A stretch of DNA of 64,000 nt, from assembly GCF_014145335.1 (NCBI RefSeq), contig NZ_JACIVI010000001.1, positions 868,001 to 932,000 of the forward strand. The letters are read 5' to 3'. Below the pieces are notes generated by a model. That model was not told the origin of the DNA. It searched no databases and saw nothing but the letters and a program-made list of their open reading frames with translations. The DNA comes from Aquariibacter albus (GTDB lineage Bacteria > Pseudomonadota > Gammaproteobacteria > Burkholderiales > Burkholderiaceae_C). This document shows, piece by piece, positions 1 to 9,877 of the stretch (positions are counted from its first letter, which is position 1; every line of letters starts with the position of its first letter). A program made the translations under genes and the position numbers.

Positions 1-134
1 GAGATCCGCAGGTCGCGCAGCGGCCGGCCGAGCCGGTCGCCCAGCAGGCCGGTGGCGGGCACCGGCACATCGGGCAGGCGCAGCGTGGGGCGCGTCTGCC
101 GCCAGTCGACCAGGGGAATGCTTCGTTCAGCCAT
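1..134 (-). CDS. moaA: GTP 3',8-cyclase MoaA, N-terminal fragment
   Basis: The first 44 codons of a gene that runs off the left edge of the window. The translation begins MAERSIPLVDW and ends GDRLGRPLRDLRI, which is the segment just ahead of the radical-SAM cysteine cluster in betaproteobacterial MoaA proteins (the expected next residues, SVTDRCNFRC, lie outside). MoaA catalyses the first step of molybdenum cofactor synthesis, converting GTP to the 3',8-cyclo intermediate. Moco is needed by the SoxC enzyme encoded at 10.5-11.8 kb. The ATG at 134 has no strong ribosome binding site. The gene lies 55 bp downstream of murI on the same strand. The call rests on a short but characteristic N-terminus; no catalytic residue is visible. 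Confidence 0.72.
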   Translation of the reverse strand, partial: MAERSIPLVDWRQTRPTLRLPDVPVPATGLLGDRLGRPLRDLRI

Positions 135-189
135 TTCAGGGGATTGTGCCGTGCGCTCCGGCGACTTTCCCGCATGTCCCCCCAAAGGC

Positions 190-1023
190 TCACCGGGGCA
201 GGCGCCTCACCGGCAAGGCGGGCAAACCCAGGCCTCGGGCAACAAAGCGGGCCAGGGTGTCGGGCACTCCGCTGGTCCACAGCGCGAGCCCGCCCGACGC
301 ACCTGCATCGGCCGGTGGCCGTGCACCGATCCGCCGGCTGGCCTGGCGGGCCACGGCCTCGGCTGTGTCGATCAAGCGCACGCCGGGTCCCAGGGCCTCG
401 GCGATCGGGCCGGCCGCGAAGGGGTAGTGCGTGCAACCCAGCACCACGGTGTCGACGCCGTGTGCCCGCAGCGCGGCCGCGTGGGGCGCCACCGCGGCGC
501 GCACGGCCGGGCTGTCGGGTTCGCCCGCCTCGATGGCTGCGGCCAGGCCCGGACAGGCCTGCAGGTGGATGCGGGTGCCTGCGGGCGCGCCGGCCAGCAG
601 CTCGTCGAGGAGGCGCCGGAACTTCGGGCTGCCCAGCGTGGCCTGGGTGGCCATCACGCCGATCCGGCCGCCGGGGCTCGCGGCCAGGGCCGGCTTCAGG
701 CCCGGCTCGACCCCGACGATGCCCAGATCGGGATGGCGTGCGCGCAGCGCGGCCGCGGCCACCGCCGTGGCGGTGTTGCAGGCAATCACCAGCAGCTCGG
801 CGCCCTCGGCCAGCAGGTGCTCGGTCAGGACTTCCGAGCGGGCCAGCACATGGCCCGCGTCCCGCTCCCCATAGGGGGCGTGGCCCGAGTCGGCCGCATA
901 GATCAGGTCGGCGTCGGGCCGCGCCGCACGGAGCGCGCGCAGCACCGAGACGCCACCCAGGCCGGAATCGAAGACGCCGATGCGCGGAGGCTTCGGCGGA
1001 AGGGACAGGTCAGGGCATTCCAT
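190..1023 (-). CDS. murI: glutamate racemase MurI
   Basis: Makes D-glutamate from L-glutamate for peptidoglycan precursors in the cytoplasm. The 277-residue product has the family hallmarks: FDSGLGG at residues 18-24 (catalytic-site Asp19/Ser20), ACNTAT at 81-86 carrying one catalytic cysteine (Cys82), and GCTHYPF at 196-202 carrying the second (Cys197) with its partner His199. The length matches the usual 260-290 residues. The ATG at 1023 precedes a conserved short proline-rich lead into IGVFDSG. It is the upstream neighbour of moaA, 55 bp away on the same strand, so the two may share a transcript. The upstream intergenic region holds the divergent etfBA promoter. Confidence 0.95.
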   Translation of the reverse strand: MECPDLSLPPKPPRIGVFDSGLGGVSVLRALRAARPDADLIYAADSGHAPYGERDAGHVLARSEVLTEHLLAEGAELLVIACNTATAVAAAALRARHPDLGIVGVEPGLKPALAASPGGRIGVMATQATLGSPKFRRLLDELLAGAPAGTRIHLQACPGLAAAIEAGEPDSPAVRAAVAPHAAALRAHGVDTVVLGCTHYPFAAGPIAEALGPGVRLIDTAEAVARQASRRIGARPPADAGASGGLALWTSGVPDTLARFVARGLGLPALPVRRLPR

Positions 1024-1067
1024 GGTTTTGCGGGGGGGAGTCTAGCCACGGTCCCCCGGGTGTCGGC

Positions 1068-1086
1068 TAGAATCGAACGATCGTGC
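1068..1086 (+). promoter_or_regulatory. etfBA promoter -10 box with overlapping palindromic operator
   Basis: A TAGAAT hexamer (1068-1073) is followed at once by GAACGATCGTGC (1075-1086), centred on the perfect 8-bp palindrome ACGATCGT, and then a run of six T. A second TAGAAT lies at 1137-1142, so there may be two start sites. No good -35 is visible for either. A palindrome covering the start site would suit repression by a TetR-family fatty-acid regulator of acyl-CoA/ETF genes; that assignment is inference. Confidence 0.4.
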
Positions 1087-1176
1087 TTTTTTAGGCGTTG
1101 ATCCGGGCTCATGCCGGACGCGCATGACCCGCTTCCTAGAATGCGGCCCGTCCCTTTTCCCTCTGGAGTTCGTTCG

Positions 1177-1932
1177 ATGAAGGTTCTGGTCCCCGTCAAG
1201 CGGGTGGTCGACTACAACGTCAAGGTCCGTGCCAAGAGCGATGGCAGCGGCGTGGACATTGCCAATGTGAAGATGAGCATGAACCCCTTCGACGAGATTG
1301 CCGTCGAGGAGGCCGTGCGGCTCAAGGAGAAGGGTGCGGTCACCGAGGTGGTGGCGGTCTCCTGCGGCGTCGCCGCCTGCCAGGAGACCCTGCGCACGGC
1401 CATGGCCATCGGCGCGGACCGCGCCATCCTGGTCGAGACCCCGGCCGAGCTGGAGCTGCAGCCCCTGGCCGTGGCCAAGCTGCTCAAGGCCCTGGTCGAC
1501 AAGGAAGGCGCGCAGCTCGTCGTGCTGGGCAAGCAGGCCATCGACGACGACTGCAACCAGACCGGCCAGATGCTCGCTGCGCTGCTGGACTGGCCGCAGG
1601 CCACCTTCGCCAGCAAGGTCGAGCTCAGCGCCGACACCGCCACCGTCACCCGCGAGGTGGACGGCGGCCTGGAGACCCTGGCGCTGGCCCTGCCGGCCGT
1701 CATCACCACCGACCTGCGCCTCAACGAGCCGCGCTACGTCACCCTGCCCAACATCATGAAGGCCAAGAAGAAGCCGCTGGAGACGCTGAACCCGGCGGCC
1801 CTGGGCGTCGACGCGGCCCCGCGCGTCAAGACCCTCACCGTGCAGGAGCCGCCCAAGCGCGCGGCGGGCATCAAGGTGGCCGACGTGGCCGCCCTGGTCG
1901 ACAAGCTCAAGAACGAAGCCAAGGTGATCTGA
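1177..1932 (+). CDS. etfB: electron transfer flavoprotein beta subunit
   Basis: The small subunit of the ETF heterodimer, which takes electrons from acyl-CoA dehydrogenases and passes them to ETF:quinone oxidoreductase. The 251-residue product starts [14 protein letters not shown] and has the adenine-nucleotide-binding stretch [15 protein letters not shown] (119-132) and the family signature around residues 158-190 (REVDGGLE...[15 protein letters not shown]). The ATG at 1177 is chosen over an in-frame start 66 bp upstream because it follows a CTGGAG ribosome site and gives the standard length of about 249 residues. It is followed after one base by etfA and further on by an acyl-CoA dehydrogenase, its likely electron donor. 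Confidence 0.96.
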   Translation: MKVLVPVKRVVDYNVKVRAKSDGSGVDIANVKMSMNPFDEIAVEEAVRLKEKGAVTEVVAVSCGVAACQETLRTAMAIGADRAILVETPAELELQPLAVAKLLKALVDKEGAQLVVLGKQAIDDDCNQTGQMLAALLDWPQATFASKVELSADTATVTREVDGGLETLALALPAVITTDLRLNEPRYVTLPNIMKAKKKPLETLNPAALGVDAAPRVKTLTVQEPPKRAAGIKVADVAALVDKLKNEAKVI

Positions 1933-1933
1933 G

Positions 1934-2866
1934 ATGAGCGCCCTCGTCATTGCCGAACACGATCACGGCAGCCTCAAGGCCGCCACCCTGAACACCGTCG
2001 CGGCGGCCGCGCAGCTCGGCGGCGAAGTCCACGTGCTGGTCGCCGGGCAGAACGCCCAGGCTGCCGCGCAGGCCGCAGCCAGGATCGCGGGCGTGGCCAA
2101 GGTCATCCTGGCCGAGGGCCCGGCCCATGCCGAAGCCCTGGCCGAGCCCCTGGCTGAACAGGTGCTGGCCCTGGCCGGCGCCTACCGCCACCTCGTCTTC
2201 CCGGCCACGGCCAGCGGCAAGAACGCCGCGCCGCGCGTGGCGGCCAGGCTGGATGTGGCGCAGATCAGCGACATCACCCGCGTGATCGGCCCCGACACCT
2301 TCGAGCGCCCCATCTACGCCGGCAATGCCCTGGCCACCGTGCAGTGCGCCGATGCCAAGCTCGTGCTGACCGTGCGCGCCACCGGCTTCGACGCCGCGCC
2401 GGCCGAAGGCGGCAGCGCGGCCCTCGAGACCGTGGCGGCCGTCGCCCCCAGCGCGCGCAGCCGCTTCCTCGGCCGCGAGCTGACCAAGAGCGACCGGCCC
2501 GAGCTGACGGCGGCCAAGATCATCGTCAGCGGCGGCCGCGCGCTGGGCAGCAGCGAGAAGTTCGACCAGGTGCTCACGCCGCTGGCCGACAAGCTGGGTG
2601 CCGCCCTGGGCGCCAGCCGCGCGGCGGTGGATGCGGGCTACGCGCCCAACGACTGGCAGGTCGGGCAGACCGGCAAGATCGTCGCGCCCAGCCTCTACAT
2701 CGCCTGCGGCATCAGCGGCGCGATCCAGCATCTGGCGGGCATGAAGGATTCGAAGGTGATCGTCGCGATCAACAAGGACCCCGAGGCCCCCATCTTCAGC
2801 GTGGCCGACTACGGCCTGGAGGCGGATCTGTTCGAGGCCGTGCCGGAGCTGATCGGCAAGCTCTGA
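1934..2866 (+). CDS. etfA: electron transfer flavoprotein alpha subunit
   Basis: The large, FAD-holding ETF subunit, 310 residues. The C-terminal FAD domain is clear: SGGRALGS at 199-206, GQTGKIVAP at 244-252, and [12 protein letters not shown] at 259-270, followed by an acidic tail typical of the family. The N-terminal domain (1-190) is the usual Rossmann-like, non-binding partner of EtfB. The start codon lies one base after the etfB stop, so translation is probably coupled. A T-rich hairpin follows the gene, then the acyl-CoA dehydrogenase. Confidence 0.96.
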   Translation: MSALVIAEHDHGSLKAATLNTVAAAAQLGGEVHVLVAGQNAQAAAQAAARIAGVAKVILAEGPAHAEALAEPLAEQVLALAGAYRHLVFPATASGKNAAPRVAARLDVAQISDITRVIGPDTFERPIYAGNALATVQCADAKLVLTVRATGFDAAPAEGGSAALETVAAVAPSARSRFLGRELTKSDRPELTAAKIIVSGGRALGSSEKFDQVLTPLADKLGAALGASRAAVDAGYAPNDWQVGQTGKIVAPSLYIACGISGAIQHLAGMKDSKVIVAINKDPEAPIFSVADYGLEADLFEAVPELIGKL

Positions 2867-2897
2867 ACCCCGGCTCCCGACGCCCCGAAGGCGCCCT

Positions 2898-2937
2898 GAC
2901 GCGGTTGATCCCCAGCCGCGTCGCGGTGCCTTTTTTT
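2898..2937 (+). terminator. possible terminator after etfA
   Basis: A 7-bp perfect stem (GACGCGG at 2898-2904, CCGCGTC at 2916-2922) is followed after 8 bases by seven T (2931-2937). The gap between stem and T run is longer than ideal, so partial read-through into the acyl-CoA dehydrogenase gene is likely. Confidence 0.4.
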
Positions 2938-2987
2938 CGACCCCACCGTGCACCCGAGCGCCCCGAAGCGCCGCCCAGGAGACCCGC

Positions 2988-4802
2988 ATGAGCTACCGCG
3001 CCCCCCTCAAGGACCTGATGTTCGCGATGCGCGTGAACGCCGGGCTCGACCGCCGCGCCGGCTGGTCCGGCCACGAGGATGCCGACCTCGACACCGCCCA
3101 GGCGGTGCTGGAGGAATGTGCCCGCTTCAACGAGGGCGTGATCGCCCCGCTGAACTGGACCGGCGACCAGCATCCGGCGCGGGTGGAAGCCGGCCGGGTC
3201 AGCACCTCGCCGGGCTTCGCCGAGGCCTACCGCCAGTTCGCCGAGGGCGGCTGGCAGGGCTTGCAGCATCCCCAGGCCCACGGCGGCCAGGGCCTGCCCA
3301 AGACCCTGGGCTCGGCGTGCAGCGAGATCCTCAACAGCGCCAACCTGGCCTTCGCCCTGTGCCCGCTGCTGAGCGATGGGGCCATCGAGGCCTTGATGGT
3401 CGCCGGCACGCCCGCGCAGCAGGCGGCCTGGATCCCGCCGCTGGCCGCCGGCCGCTGGACCGGCACCATGAACCTGACCGAGCCGCAGGCCGGCAGCGAT
3501 CTCAGCCTGGTGCGCAGCCGTGCCGAGCCGCAGGCCGATGGCCGCTACCGGCTCTTCGGCAGCAAGATCTTCATCACCTGGGGCGAGCACGACGTGGCTG
3601 AGAACATCGTCCATCTGGTGCTGGCGCGGGTGCCGGGCGCGCCCGAGGGCGTCAAGGGCCTCAGCCTCTTCCTGGTGCCGAAGTTCCTGGTCGGGCCCGA
3701 CGGCCGCCCGGGGCTGCGCAACGATGTGTACTGCGCGAGCCTGGAGCACAAGCTCGGCATCCACGGCAGCCCGACGGCGGTGCTGCAGTTCGGCGACGGC
3801 CGGGGCGACCCGGCCCTGGGCGGCACCGGCGCGGTCGGCGAACTGCTCGGCACGCTCAACCGCGGCCTGGAGCACATGTTCGTGATGATGAATGCCGCCC
3901 GCTACGCCGTCGGCGTGCAGGGCGTGGCGGTGGCCGAGCGTGCGCTGCAGCGCGCCAGCGCCTACGCCCGCGACCGCGTCCAGAGCCGGCCGGTCGACGG
4001 CTCGCTGCCCGGCGCGGCGCCCCTGGTCCACCACCCCGACGTGCGCCGCATGCTGATGACCCAGCGGGCGCTGACCGAGGGCGGCCGGGCCCTGGCCATG
4101 GCCGCGGCCGGTGCCTTCGACGCCGCCCACCACCATCCCGAGGCGGCGGCCCGCAGCGCTGCGCAGGCGCGCTATGAATTCCTGGTGCCCCTGGTCAAGG
4201 GCTGGTGCACGGAGGTCGCGCAGGAGGTCACCAGCCTCGGCGTGCAGGTACATGGCGGCATGGGCTACATCGAGGAGACCGGCGCCGCCCAGCACCTGCG
4301 CGATGCCCGCATCCTGACCATCTACGAGGGCACGACGGCCATCCAGGCCAATGACCTGATCGGCCGCAAGACCCTGCGCGACGGCGGCGCCCAGGCCCGC
4401 GCCCTGGCCGCCGAGGCCGCCGCGCTGGCCGAGACCCTGGCCGCCCGGCCCGGCCCCGCCGCCGCCTCGATGGCCCGCCGGCTGCGTGCGGCCCAGGCGA
4501 GCTTCGAGGCCGGCGTCGCCTTCGTGCTGGCCGAGGCCAGGGCCCGGCCGAACCCGGTCTTCGCCGGCTCGGTGCCCTTCCTGATGCTGGCCGGCTACCT
4601 GGCCGCGGGTGTCGAGATGGCGCGCGGCCTGATCGCCGCCGAGGACGCGCTGGCCGCCGGCGAGGACGCCGACTTCCACCAGGCCAAGCTCGCCAGCGCG
4701 CGCTTCTTCGCCGAGCACCTGCTGACCCGCGTGCCCGGCCTGGCCGACTGCCTGCTGGACGGCGCCGACAGCGTGCTGGCCCTGGCGCCCGAGGCGCTCT
4801 GA
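2988..4802 (+). CDS. acyl-CoA dehydrogenase, long DmdC-like type
   Basis: A flavoenzyme that oxidises an acyl-CoA at the alpha-beta bond and gives electrons to ETF. At 604 residues it belongs to the long branch (about 590-600 residues, with an extra C-terminal domain) that includes 3-methylmercaptopropionyl-CoA dehydrogenase DmdC. The FAD/substrate segment MNLTEPQAGSDLS lies near residue 160, and the IYEGTT motif at 445-450 supplies the catalytic base (Glu447). VHGGMGYIEETG, just before it, is typical. The ATG follows an AGGAGA site. The exact substrate cannot be read from sequence: the subfamily includes short- and medium-chain and sulfur-containing acyl-CoAs. Its place beside etfBA fits a dehydrogenase-ETF pair. 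Confidence 0.85.
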   Translation: MSYRAPLKDLMFAMRVNAGLDRRAGWSGHEDADLDTAQAVLEECARFNEGVIAPLNWTGDQHPARVEAGRVSTSPGFAEAYRQFAEGGWQGLQHPQAHGGQGLPKTLGSACSEILNSANLAFALCPLLSDGAIEALMVAGTPAQQAAWIPPLAAGRWTGTMNLTEPQAGSDLSLVRSRAEPQADGRYRLFGSKIFITWGEHDVAENIVHLVLARVPGAPEGVKGLSLFLVPKFLVGPDGRPGLRNDVYCASLEHKLGIHGSPTAVLQFGDGRGDPALGGTGAVGELLGTLNRGLEHMFVMMNAARYAVGVQGVAVAERALQRASAYARDRVQSRPVDGSLPGAAPLVHHPDVRRMLMTQRALTEGGRALAMAAAGAFDAAHHHPEAAARSAAQARYEFLVPLVKGWCTEVAQEVTSLGVQVHGGMGYIEETGAAQHLRDARILTIYEGTTAIQANDLIGRKTLRDGGAQARALAAEAAALAETLAARPGPAAASMARRLRAAQASFEAGVAFVLAEARARPNPVFAGSVPFLMLAGYLAAGVEMARGLIAAEDALAAGEDADFHQAKLASARFFAEHLLTRVPGLADCLLDGADSVLALAPEAL

Positions 4803-4837
4803 CCTCCCCGCGCCCCTTCTGACCCCGGAGCCCCCCG

Positions 4838-5800
4838 ATGACTGCCTTGCCCCCCGTCTTCCAGAAGCTGCGCCTGCCCGTCATCGGCGCACCGCTCTTC
4901 ATCATCAGCGTGCCGCAGCTCGTGATCGCCCAGTGCACGGCCGGCATCGTCGGCTCCATGCCGGCGCTCAATGCGCGGCCGGCCAGCCAGCTCGACGACT
5001 GGCTGGCCGAGATCACCGAGGGCCTCGCCGCCTGGGACCGGGCGCATCCCGAGCAGCCTGCCGCGCCCTATGCGATCAACCAGATCGTGCACAAGAGCAA
5101 CGACCGGCTGGAAGCCGACATGCACGTCTGCGCGAAGTACCGCGTGCCCCTGGTCATCAGCAGCCTCGGCGCGCGGCCCGAGGTCAACCAGGGCGTGCAC
5201 AGCTGGGGCGGCGTGGTGCTGCACGACATCATCAACAACACCCATGCGCACAAGGCCATCGAGAAGGGCGCCGACGGCCTGATCGCCGTGGCCGCCGGGG
5301 CCGGCGGCCATGCCGGCACCAAGAGCCCCTTCGCCCTGGTGCAGGAGATCCGCCAGTGGTTCGACGGCCCGCTGGCGCTGAGCGGCTGCATCGCCAGCGG
5401 CGATGCCATCCTGGCCGCCCAGGCCATGGGCGCGGATTTCGCCTACATCGGCTCCCCCTTCATCGCGACGCAGGAAGCGCGGGCCTCCGAGGCGCAGAAG
5501 CAGGCCGTCGTCGAGGCCAACAGCGACGAAATCGTCTACAGCGACCTCTTCACCGGCATCCCCGGCAACTACCTGAAGGCCTCGGTCCGCAACGCCGGGC
5601 TGGATCCGGAGCAACTGCCCAAGGCCACCGAGGTGATGAACATCGCCAGCGCCGGGGCGGCCAAGGCCTGGAAGGACATCTGGGGCTGCGGCCAGGGCGT
5701 GGCGCCGGTCGATGCCATCGTGCCGGTGGCCGAGCGCGTCGCGCGCTGGTCCACCGAGTACGCCGCGGCCCGCAGCCGGCTGGGCCTGGCCCCGGCCTGA
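4838..5800 (+). CDS. nitronate monooxygenase (2-nitropropane dioxygenase family)
   Basis: An FMN-dependent TIM-barrel enzyme that oxidises alkyl nitronates such as propionate-3-nitronate; in some relatives it is an enoyl-reductase-like protein. The 320-residue product has the FMN-binding core AAGAGGHAG at 152-160, with His158 as the usual catalytic base, and SGCIASGDAILAAQAMGADFAYIGS (182-206 region) as the phosphate-binding segment. The GGAG site and ATG are clear, 35 bp after the acyl-CoA dehydrogenase on the same strand, so co-transcription is likely. In Burkholderiales this pairing with an acyl-CoA dehydrogenase is common; whether they share a pathway is unknown. Confidence 0.85.
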   Translation: MTALPPVFQKLRLPVIGAPLFIISVPQLVIAQCTAGIVGSMPALNARPASQLDDWLAEITEGLAAWDRAHPEQPAAPYAINQIVHKSNDRLEADMHVCAKYRVPLVISSLGARPEVNQGVHSWGGVVLHDIINNTHAHKAIEKGADGLIAVAAGAGGHAGTKSPFALVQEIRQWFDGPLALSGCIASGDAILAAQAMGADFAYIGSPFIATQEARASEAQKQAVVEANSDEIVYSDLFTGIPGNYLKASVRNAGLDPEQLPKATEVMNIASAGAAKAWKDIWGCGQGVAPVDAIVPVAERVARWSTEYAAARSRLGLAPA

Positions 5801-5810
5801 GCCGGAACGA

Positions 5811-6215
5811 TCAAGCCGCCCGAGGCGGCTCGCTCGGCGGCCCGGCCGATTGATCCGGCGGCCAGCCGGCCGGATCCGGCAGCTCGAAGGCCGCATCGCA
5901 GCCGGCCCCGGCCGCGATCCAGCGGCCGACCAGCCGTCGCCACAGCCGGTGGCGGAAGCGGGTCAGGACGCCGCAGCGGTAGTGGCCTGCGGCCCCATCC
6001 CAGCGCAGCGCGACGCAGGCGTCGTGGCGGCGCCGGCTCAGCAGGCGGCCGATCGGGCAGGGCTCGGCCAGGCAGCACAGGCCGCAGCCATTGCAGGGTT
6101 CGCCCTCGGCCGGCTTGGCCGGCGCGCCCGGCTCGACAGCCAGCCACAGCAGGCGCTGTGGCGGCTCAGGGCATTGTGGTGTCCGGTTCGCGGGCATGGG
6201 CGCAGCATGCCGCAT
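5811..6215 (-). CDS. small cysteine-rich protein, possible metal or Fe-S binder
   Basis: A 134-residue protein of unknown function. The N-terminal half carries a dense cysteine set, C41-x2-C44-x2-C47-C48-x4-C53, with further cysteines at 67 and 81. This resembles the YkgJ-type zinc/iron-chelating proteins, though I cannot assign it firmly. The tail after residue 110 is Pro/Ala-rich and probably disordered. An internal start at Met7 is possible. It ends 10 bp from the end of the convergent nitronate monooxygenase gene and lies downstream of the RhlE helicase gene on the same strand, separated by a strong hairpin. Coding is supported by the sensible composition of the cysteine domain; the biological role is open. 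Confidence 0.6.
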   Translation of the reverse strand: MRHAAPMPANRTPQCPEPPQRLLWLAVEPGAPAKPAEGEPCNGCGLCCLAEPCPIGRLLSRRRHDACVALRWDGAAGHYRCGVLTRFRHRLWRRLVGRWIAAGAGCDAAFELPDPAGWPPDQSAGPPSEPPRAA

Positions 6216-6236
6216 GGCGCGGTGCTCCGAAGCGAC

Positions 6237-6271
6237 GCGGGCCCGTCCCCGGGGATCGAGGACGGGCCCGC
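6237..6271 (-). terminator. strong hairpin between the helicase gene and the Cys-rich gene
   Basis: A perfect 12-bp inverted repeat, GCGGGCCCGTCC (6237-6248) and GGACGGGCCCGC (6260-6271), with an 11-base loop. It has no T run on either strand. It lies 28 bp downstream of the helicase stop, so it may stabilise that mRNA's 3' end or act in Rho-assisted termination. Confidence 0.45.
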
Positions 6272-6298
6272 GCGGGACCGAACAAGGCTTGCGCAGCC

Positions 6299-7684
<1,386 letters not shown>

Positions 7685-7822
7685 GTGGGGGGTGCGCCTC
7701 GGGGGGCGTCGGGTCCGGCCGCAGCCACGTCGGAGAGACGGGCGCCAGTCGCGGCAGGACAGGCAGAGGGGTGTCGGGAACCGACCGCGGGGCCCGGACT
7801 GGGGCGGGGCGCGTTGCTGCCA

Positions 7823-7849
7823 AGTGTATGCGGGAAACCCCTAGGTCAA
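7823..7849 (-). promoter_or_regulatory. candidate rhlE promoter
   Basis: Read on the minus strand, TTGACC (7849-7844) and TACACT (7828-7823) form a -35/-10 pair separated by 15 bases, about 140 bp ahead of the helicase ATG. The spacing is short, so the exact -10 is uncertain. The 211-bp gap between the HAD gene and rhlE holds no gene. Confidence 0.35.
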
Positions 7850-7895
7850 GCAGCTTGAATCGCTTGTTTTCCGGCCTGCGGGCAAGGGCCGGGGA

Positions 7896-8594
7896 TCAGG
7901 CGCCGAGCAGATCGGCCAGCTGCAGCAGATCCCGGGCATGCAGCGTGTCCTCGGGCGAGCCCTGCACGGGTTTGGGCGCGTCGGCGCCGAACTCGTGCGG
8001 GCGCTCGATGTAGGCGGTCTGCAGGCCGCAGGCCCGGGCAGCGGCCAGGTCGTCCTCGTGCGCCGCCACCAGCATCACCGCCTGCGGCGGCAGGCCGAAG
8101 AGCTCGGCCACGCCCCGGTAGGTGCGCGGATCGGGCTTGTAGGCCCGGAAGACCTCGGCCGACAGCACGCCATGCCAGGGCAGCTCGCCATGCCGGGCCA
8201 GATCGATCAGCAGGCCCAGATTGCCGTTGGACAGCGTGCAGAGCGTGTGTCCGGCGCGCAGGCGCAGCAGGCCGGCACGCACCTCGGGCCAGGGGTCGAG
8301 CCGGTGCCAGACGCCGTTGAGCTGCACGCGCGCGGCCTCGTCCAGGCCCTGCAGGCCGAAGCGCGGCAGCAGACCGTCGAGGATCTCGCGGTGCAGGGTG
8401 TCGAGCGCCACCCAGCCCCGCTCGCCGCTGCGCACCCTTTGCATGGCTGGCTGGTAGCCGGCCCGCCAGGCGCGGGCGAAGGCCGGGCCATCCACCGCCG
8501 GGGCCAGGGCTGCGAGCTCGCGGACGATGCTGCCGTGCCAGTCAACGACCGTGCCGAACACGTCGAAGGCGAGGATCTGCGGGTGCGGGGACAT
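7896..8594 (-). CDS. haloacid dehalogenase type II family hydrolase
   Basis: A HAD-superfamily hydrolase of 232 residues, most similar in layout to L-2-haloacid dehalogenases. Motif I is FDVFGTVVDWHG with nucleophile Asp11; motif II is LSNGN (Ser122, Asn123); motif III is YKPDPRTY (Lys153); and the last motif is AAHEDDLAAAR (179-182), where haloacid dehalogenases usually have H-x-x-D. The F-D-V-F-G-T-V motif I and S-N-G-N are specific to the type II dehalogenase group, but many members act on other substrates. It lies upstream of rhlE on the same strand and 28 bp downstream of the cupin gene. Confidence 0.82.
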   Translation of the reverse strand: MSPHPQILAFDVFGTVVDWHGSIVRELAALAPAVDGPAFARAWRAGYQPAMQRVRSGERGWVALDTLHREILDGLLPRFGLQGLDEAARVQLNGVWHRLDPWPEVRAGLLRLRAGHTLCTLSNGNLGLLIDLARHGELPWHGVLSAEVFRAYKPDPRTYRGVAELFGLPPQAVMLVAAHEDDLAAARACGLQTAYIERPHEFGADAPKPVQGSPEDTLHARDLLQLADLLGA

Positions 8595-8622
8595 GGCGAA
8601 GGCGGCGCCGTTGCGGCGCGGT

Positions 8623-9015
8623 TCAGGGGGAGGCGACCCAGGGCCCGGACACTTGCCGGGCTTCGTCCGGCCCGGGCCAGGGCGGCAGGGTGACGGCGAC
8701 GGCGCTCAGGCCCTGCTGCGGATCGGCCCGGAACTGAAAGTCCGTGCCGACCGGCAGGCTCAGGCAGACACCGGGCCGCAGCTCGGTGAAGCCCTCCCGG
8801 CCGTCCTGGCGCCGCCACATGGTGCCGCGTCCTTCGAGGATCCACCAGAGCTCCTCCACGCTGCGGTGGCAGACGGCGGCCGCCACCTGGCCCGGCCGCA
8901 GGGTGAAGTGGGCCATGCTGCCGCCGGCCAGGCTGAGCAGCACGCGGACGGTCGAGCCGTCGGGGGCGATCACGGTCGGCGCCTCGGGCAGGCACAGCGT
9001 GGCGAAGGCGGGCAT
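8623..9015 (-). CDS. cupin-domain protein
   Basis: A small (130-residue) single cupin barrel. The core shows HFTLRPGQ, then HRSVEELWWILEGRGTMW and a second half with FTELRPGVCLSLPVGTDFQFR, matching the two cupin motifs; His50 and Glu54/Glu55 are candidate metal ligands. The ATG at 9015 is preferred to an upstream in-frame start at 9114 because it has a GGAG site at the right distance and the upstream extension is low-complexity. No signal peptide. Function unknown: members bind small ligands or act as sugar isomerases or dioxygenases. It is divergent from the Crp/Fnr gene, sharing a 133-bp promoter region. Confidence 0.72.
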   Translation of the reverse strand: MPAFATLCLPEAPTVIAPDGSTVRVLLSLAGGSMAHFTLRPGQVAAAVCHRSVEELWWILEGRGTMWRRQDGREGFTELRPGVCLSLPVGTDFQFRADPQQGLSAVAVTLPPWPGPDEARQVSGPWVASP

Positions 9016-9085
9016 GGCGGACTCCGGGCCAGGGCAGGGCGTCGGTGTCTTCGCAGGATGCAGGCCAGGCCGCAGGATTCCCCGC

Positions 9086-9115
9086 CTTGTGCCGGCCCGG
9101 TCGGGCACGTACAAG
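9086..9115. promoter_or_regulatory. inverted repeat between cupin and Crp/Fnr genes
   Basis: CTTGT (9086-9090) and ACAAG (9111-9115) form the ends of an interrupted inverted repeat whose inner parts, GTGCC and GGCAC, are also complementary but offset by two bases. It sits in the middle of the 133-bp divergent region, a natural place for the Crp/Fnr protein to control itself and the cupin gene. The half-site spacing is wider than in classical Crp/Fnr boxes. Confidence 0.3.
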
Positions 9116-9148
9116 CGGCGCGCCCTTTGCCGTCACCCCGAGGCTCCG

Positions 9149-9877
9149 ATGCCGACCCCTCCGCCGTCTCCGACCGCCCTCCCGGCCCTGCCCGCCGACT
9201 GGCTCGTCCAGTTTCCGGCCCTGTTCGCGCTGGACGCTCCCGTCCGCGAGCGGCTGCGGCGGGATGCCGTCTTCGCCCGCATGCAGGCCGGCGAACGGGC
9301 CTATCTCCAGGGGGCACTGGCCCGCGGCTATGTGCTGCGCCTGGCCGGTGTCACCCGGGTCCAGAAGACGGCACCCTCGGGCCGCGAGGTCGTGCTCTAC
9401 CGCGTCGGGCCGGGCGAGACCTGCGTGCTCACCACCTCCTGCCTGCTGGGCCAGGCCGCCTTTCCGGCCGAGGGCGTGGCCGAGTCGGCGGTGCTGGAGG
9501 CGGTGATCCCGCCGGCCACCTTCCAGGCCCTGATGCTCGACAGCGAAGGTTTCCGGCGCTTCGTCATCGCGAACTACGGCAATTTGCTGGGCGATCTCAT
9601 CCTGCTGATGGACGACCTGATGTTCAGCCGCCTCGACGAGCGCCTGGCCCAGCGCCTGCTCGCCCTGAGCGAGCCGGGCGAGGGCGGCGGTCCGCCACGG
9701 GTGGAGCGCACCCACCAGCAGCTTGCGCAGGAACTGGGCAGCGCCCGCGAGGCCGTGAGCCGGGTGCTCAAGGAGATGGAGCGCAAGGGCTGGCTGCGCC
9801 TGGGCCGCAGCCGCATCGAACTGCTCGATGAGAACGCGCTGCGCGCGCTGGGCGACGGGGAGCGGCCGGCGGCCTGA
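9149..9877 (+). CDS. Crp/Fnr family transcriptional regulator
   Basis: A 242-residue regulator with an N-terminal cyclic-nucleotide-binding-type beta roll (about 25-140), a long dimerisation helix (about 140-175) and a C-terminal winged helix (THQQLAQELGSAREAVSRVL, 188-207). The roll contains GETCVLTTSCLLG with cysteines at 92 and 98. There is no N-terminal FNR-type Fe-S cysteine cluster, and the cAMP-binding residues of true CRP are not evident. The paired cysteines suggest a redox or thiol signal, which is inference. The ATG at 9149 is chosen over a long upstream frame that overlaps the cupin gene. It converges on the sulfite-oxidation operon (stop codons 56 bp apart), so it may regulate it. 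Confidence 0.83.
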   Translation: MPTPPPSPTALPALPADWLVQFPALFALDAPVRERLRRDAVFARMQAGERAYLQGALARGYVLRLAGVTRVQKTAPSGREVVLYRVGPGETCVLTTSCLLGQAAFPAEGVAESAVLEAVIPPATFQALMLDSEGFRRFVIANYGNLLGDLILLMDDLMFSRLDERLAQRLLALSEPGEGGGPPRVERTHQQLAQELGSAREAVSRVLKEMERKGWLRLGRSRIELLDENALRALGDGERPAA

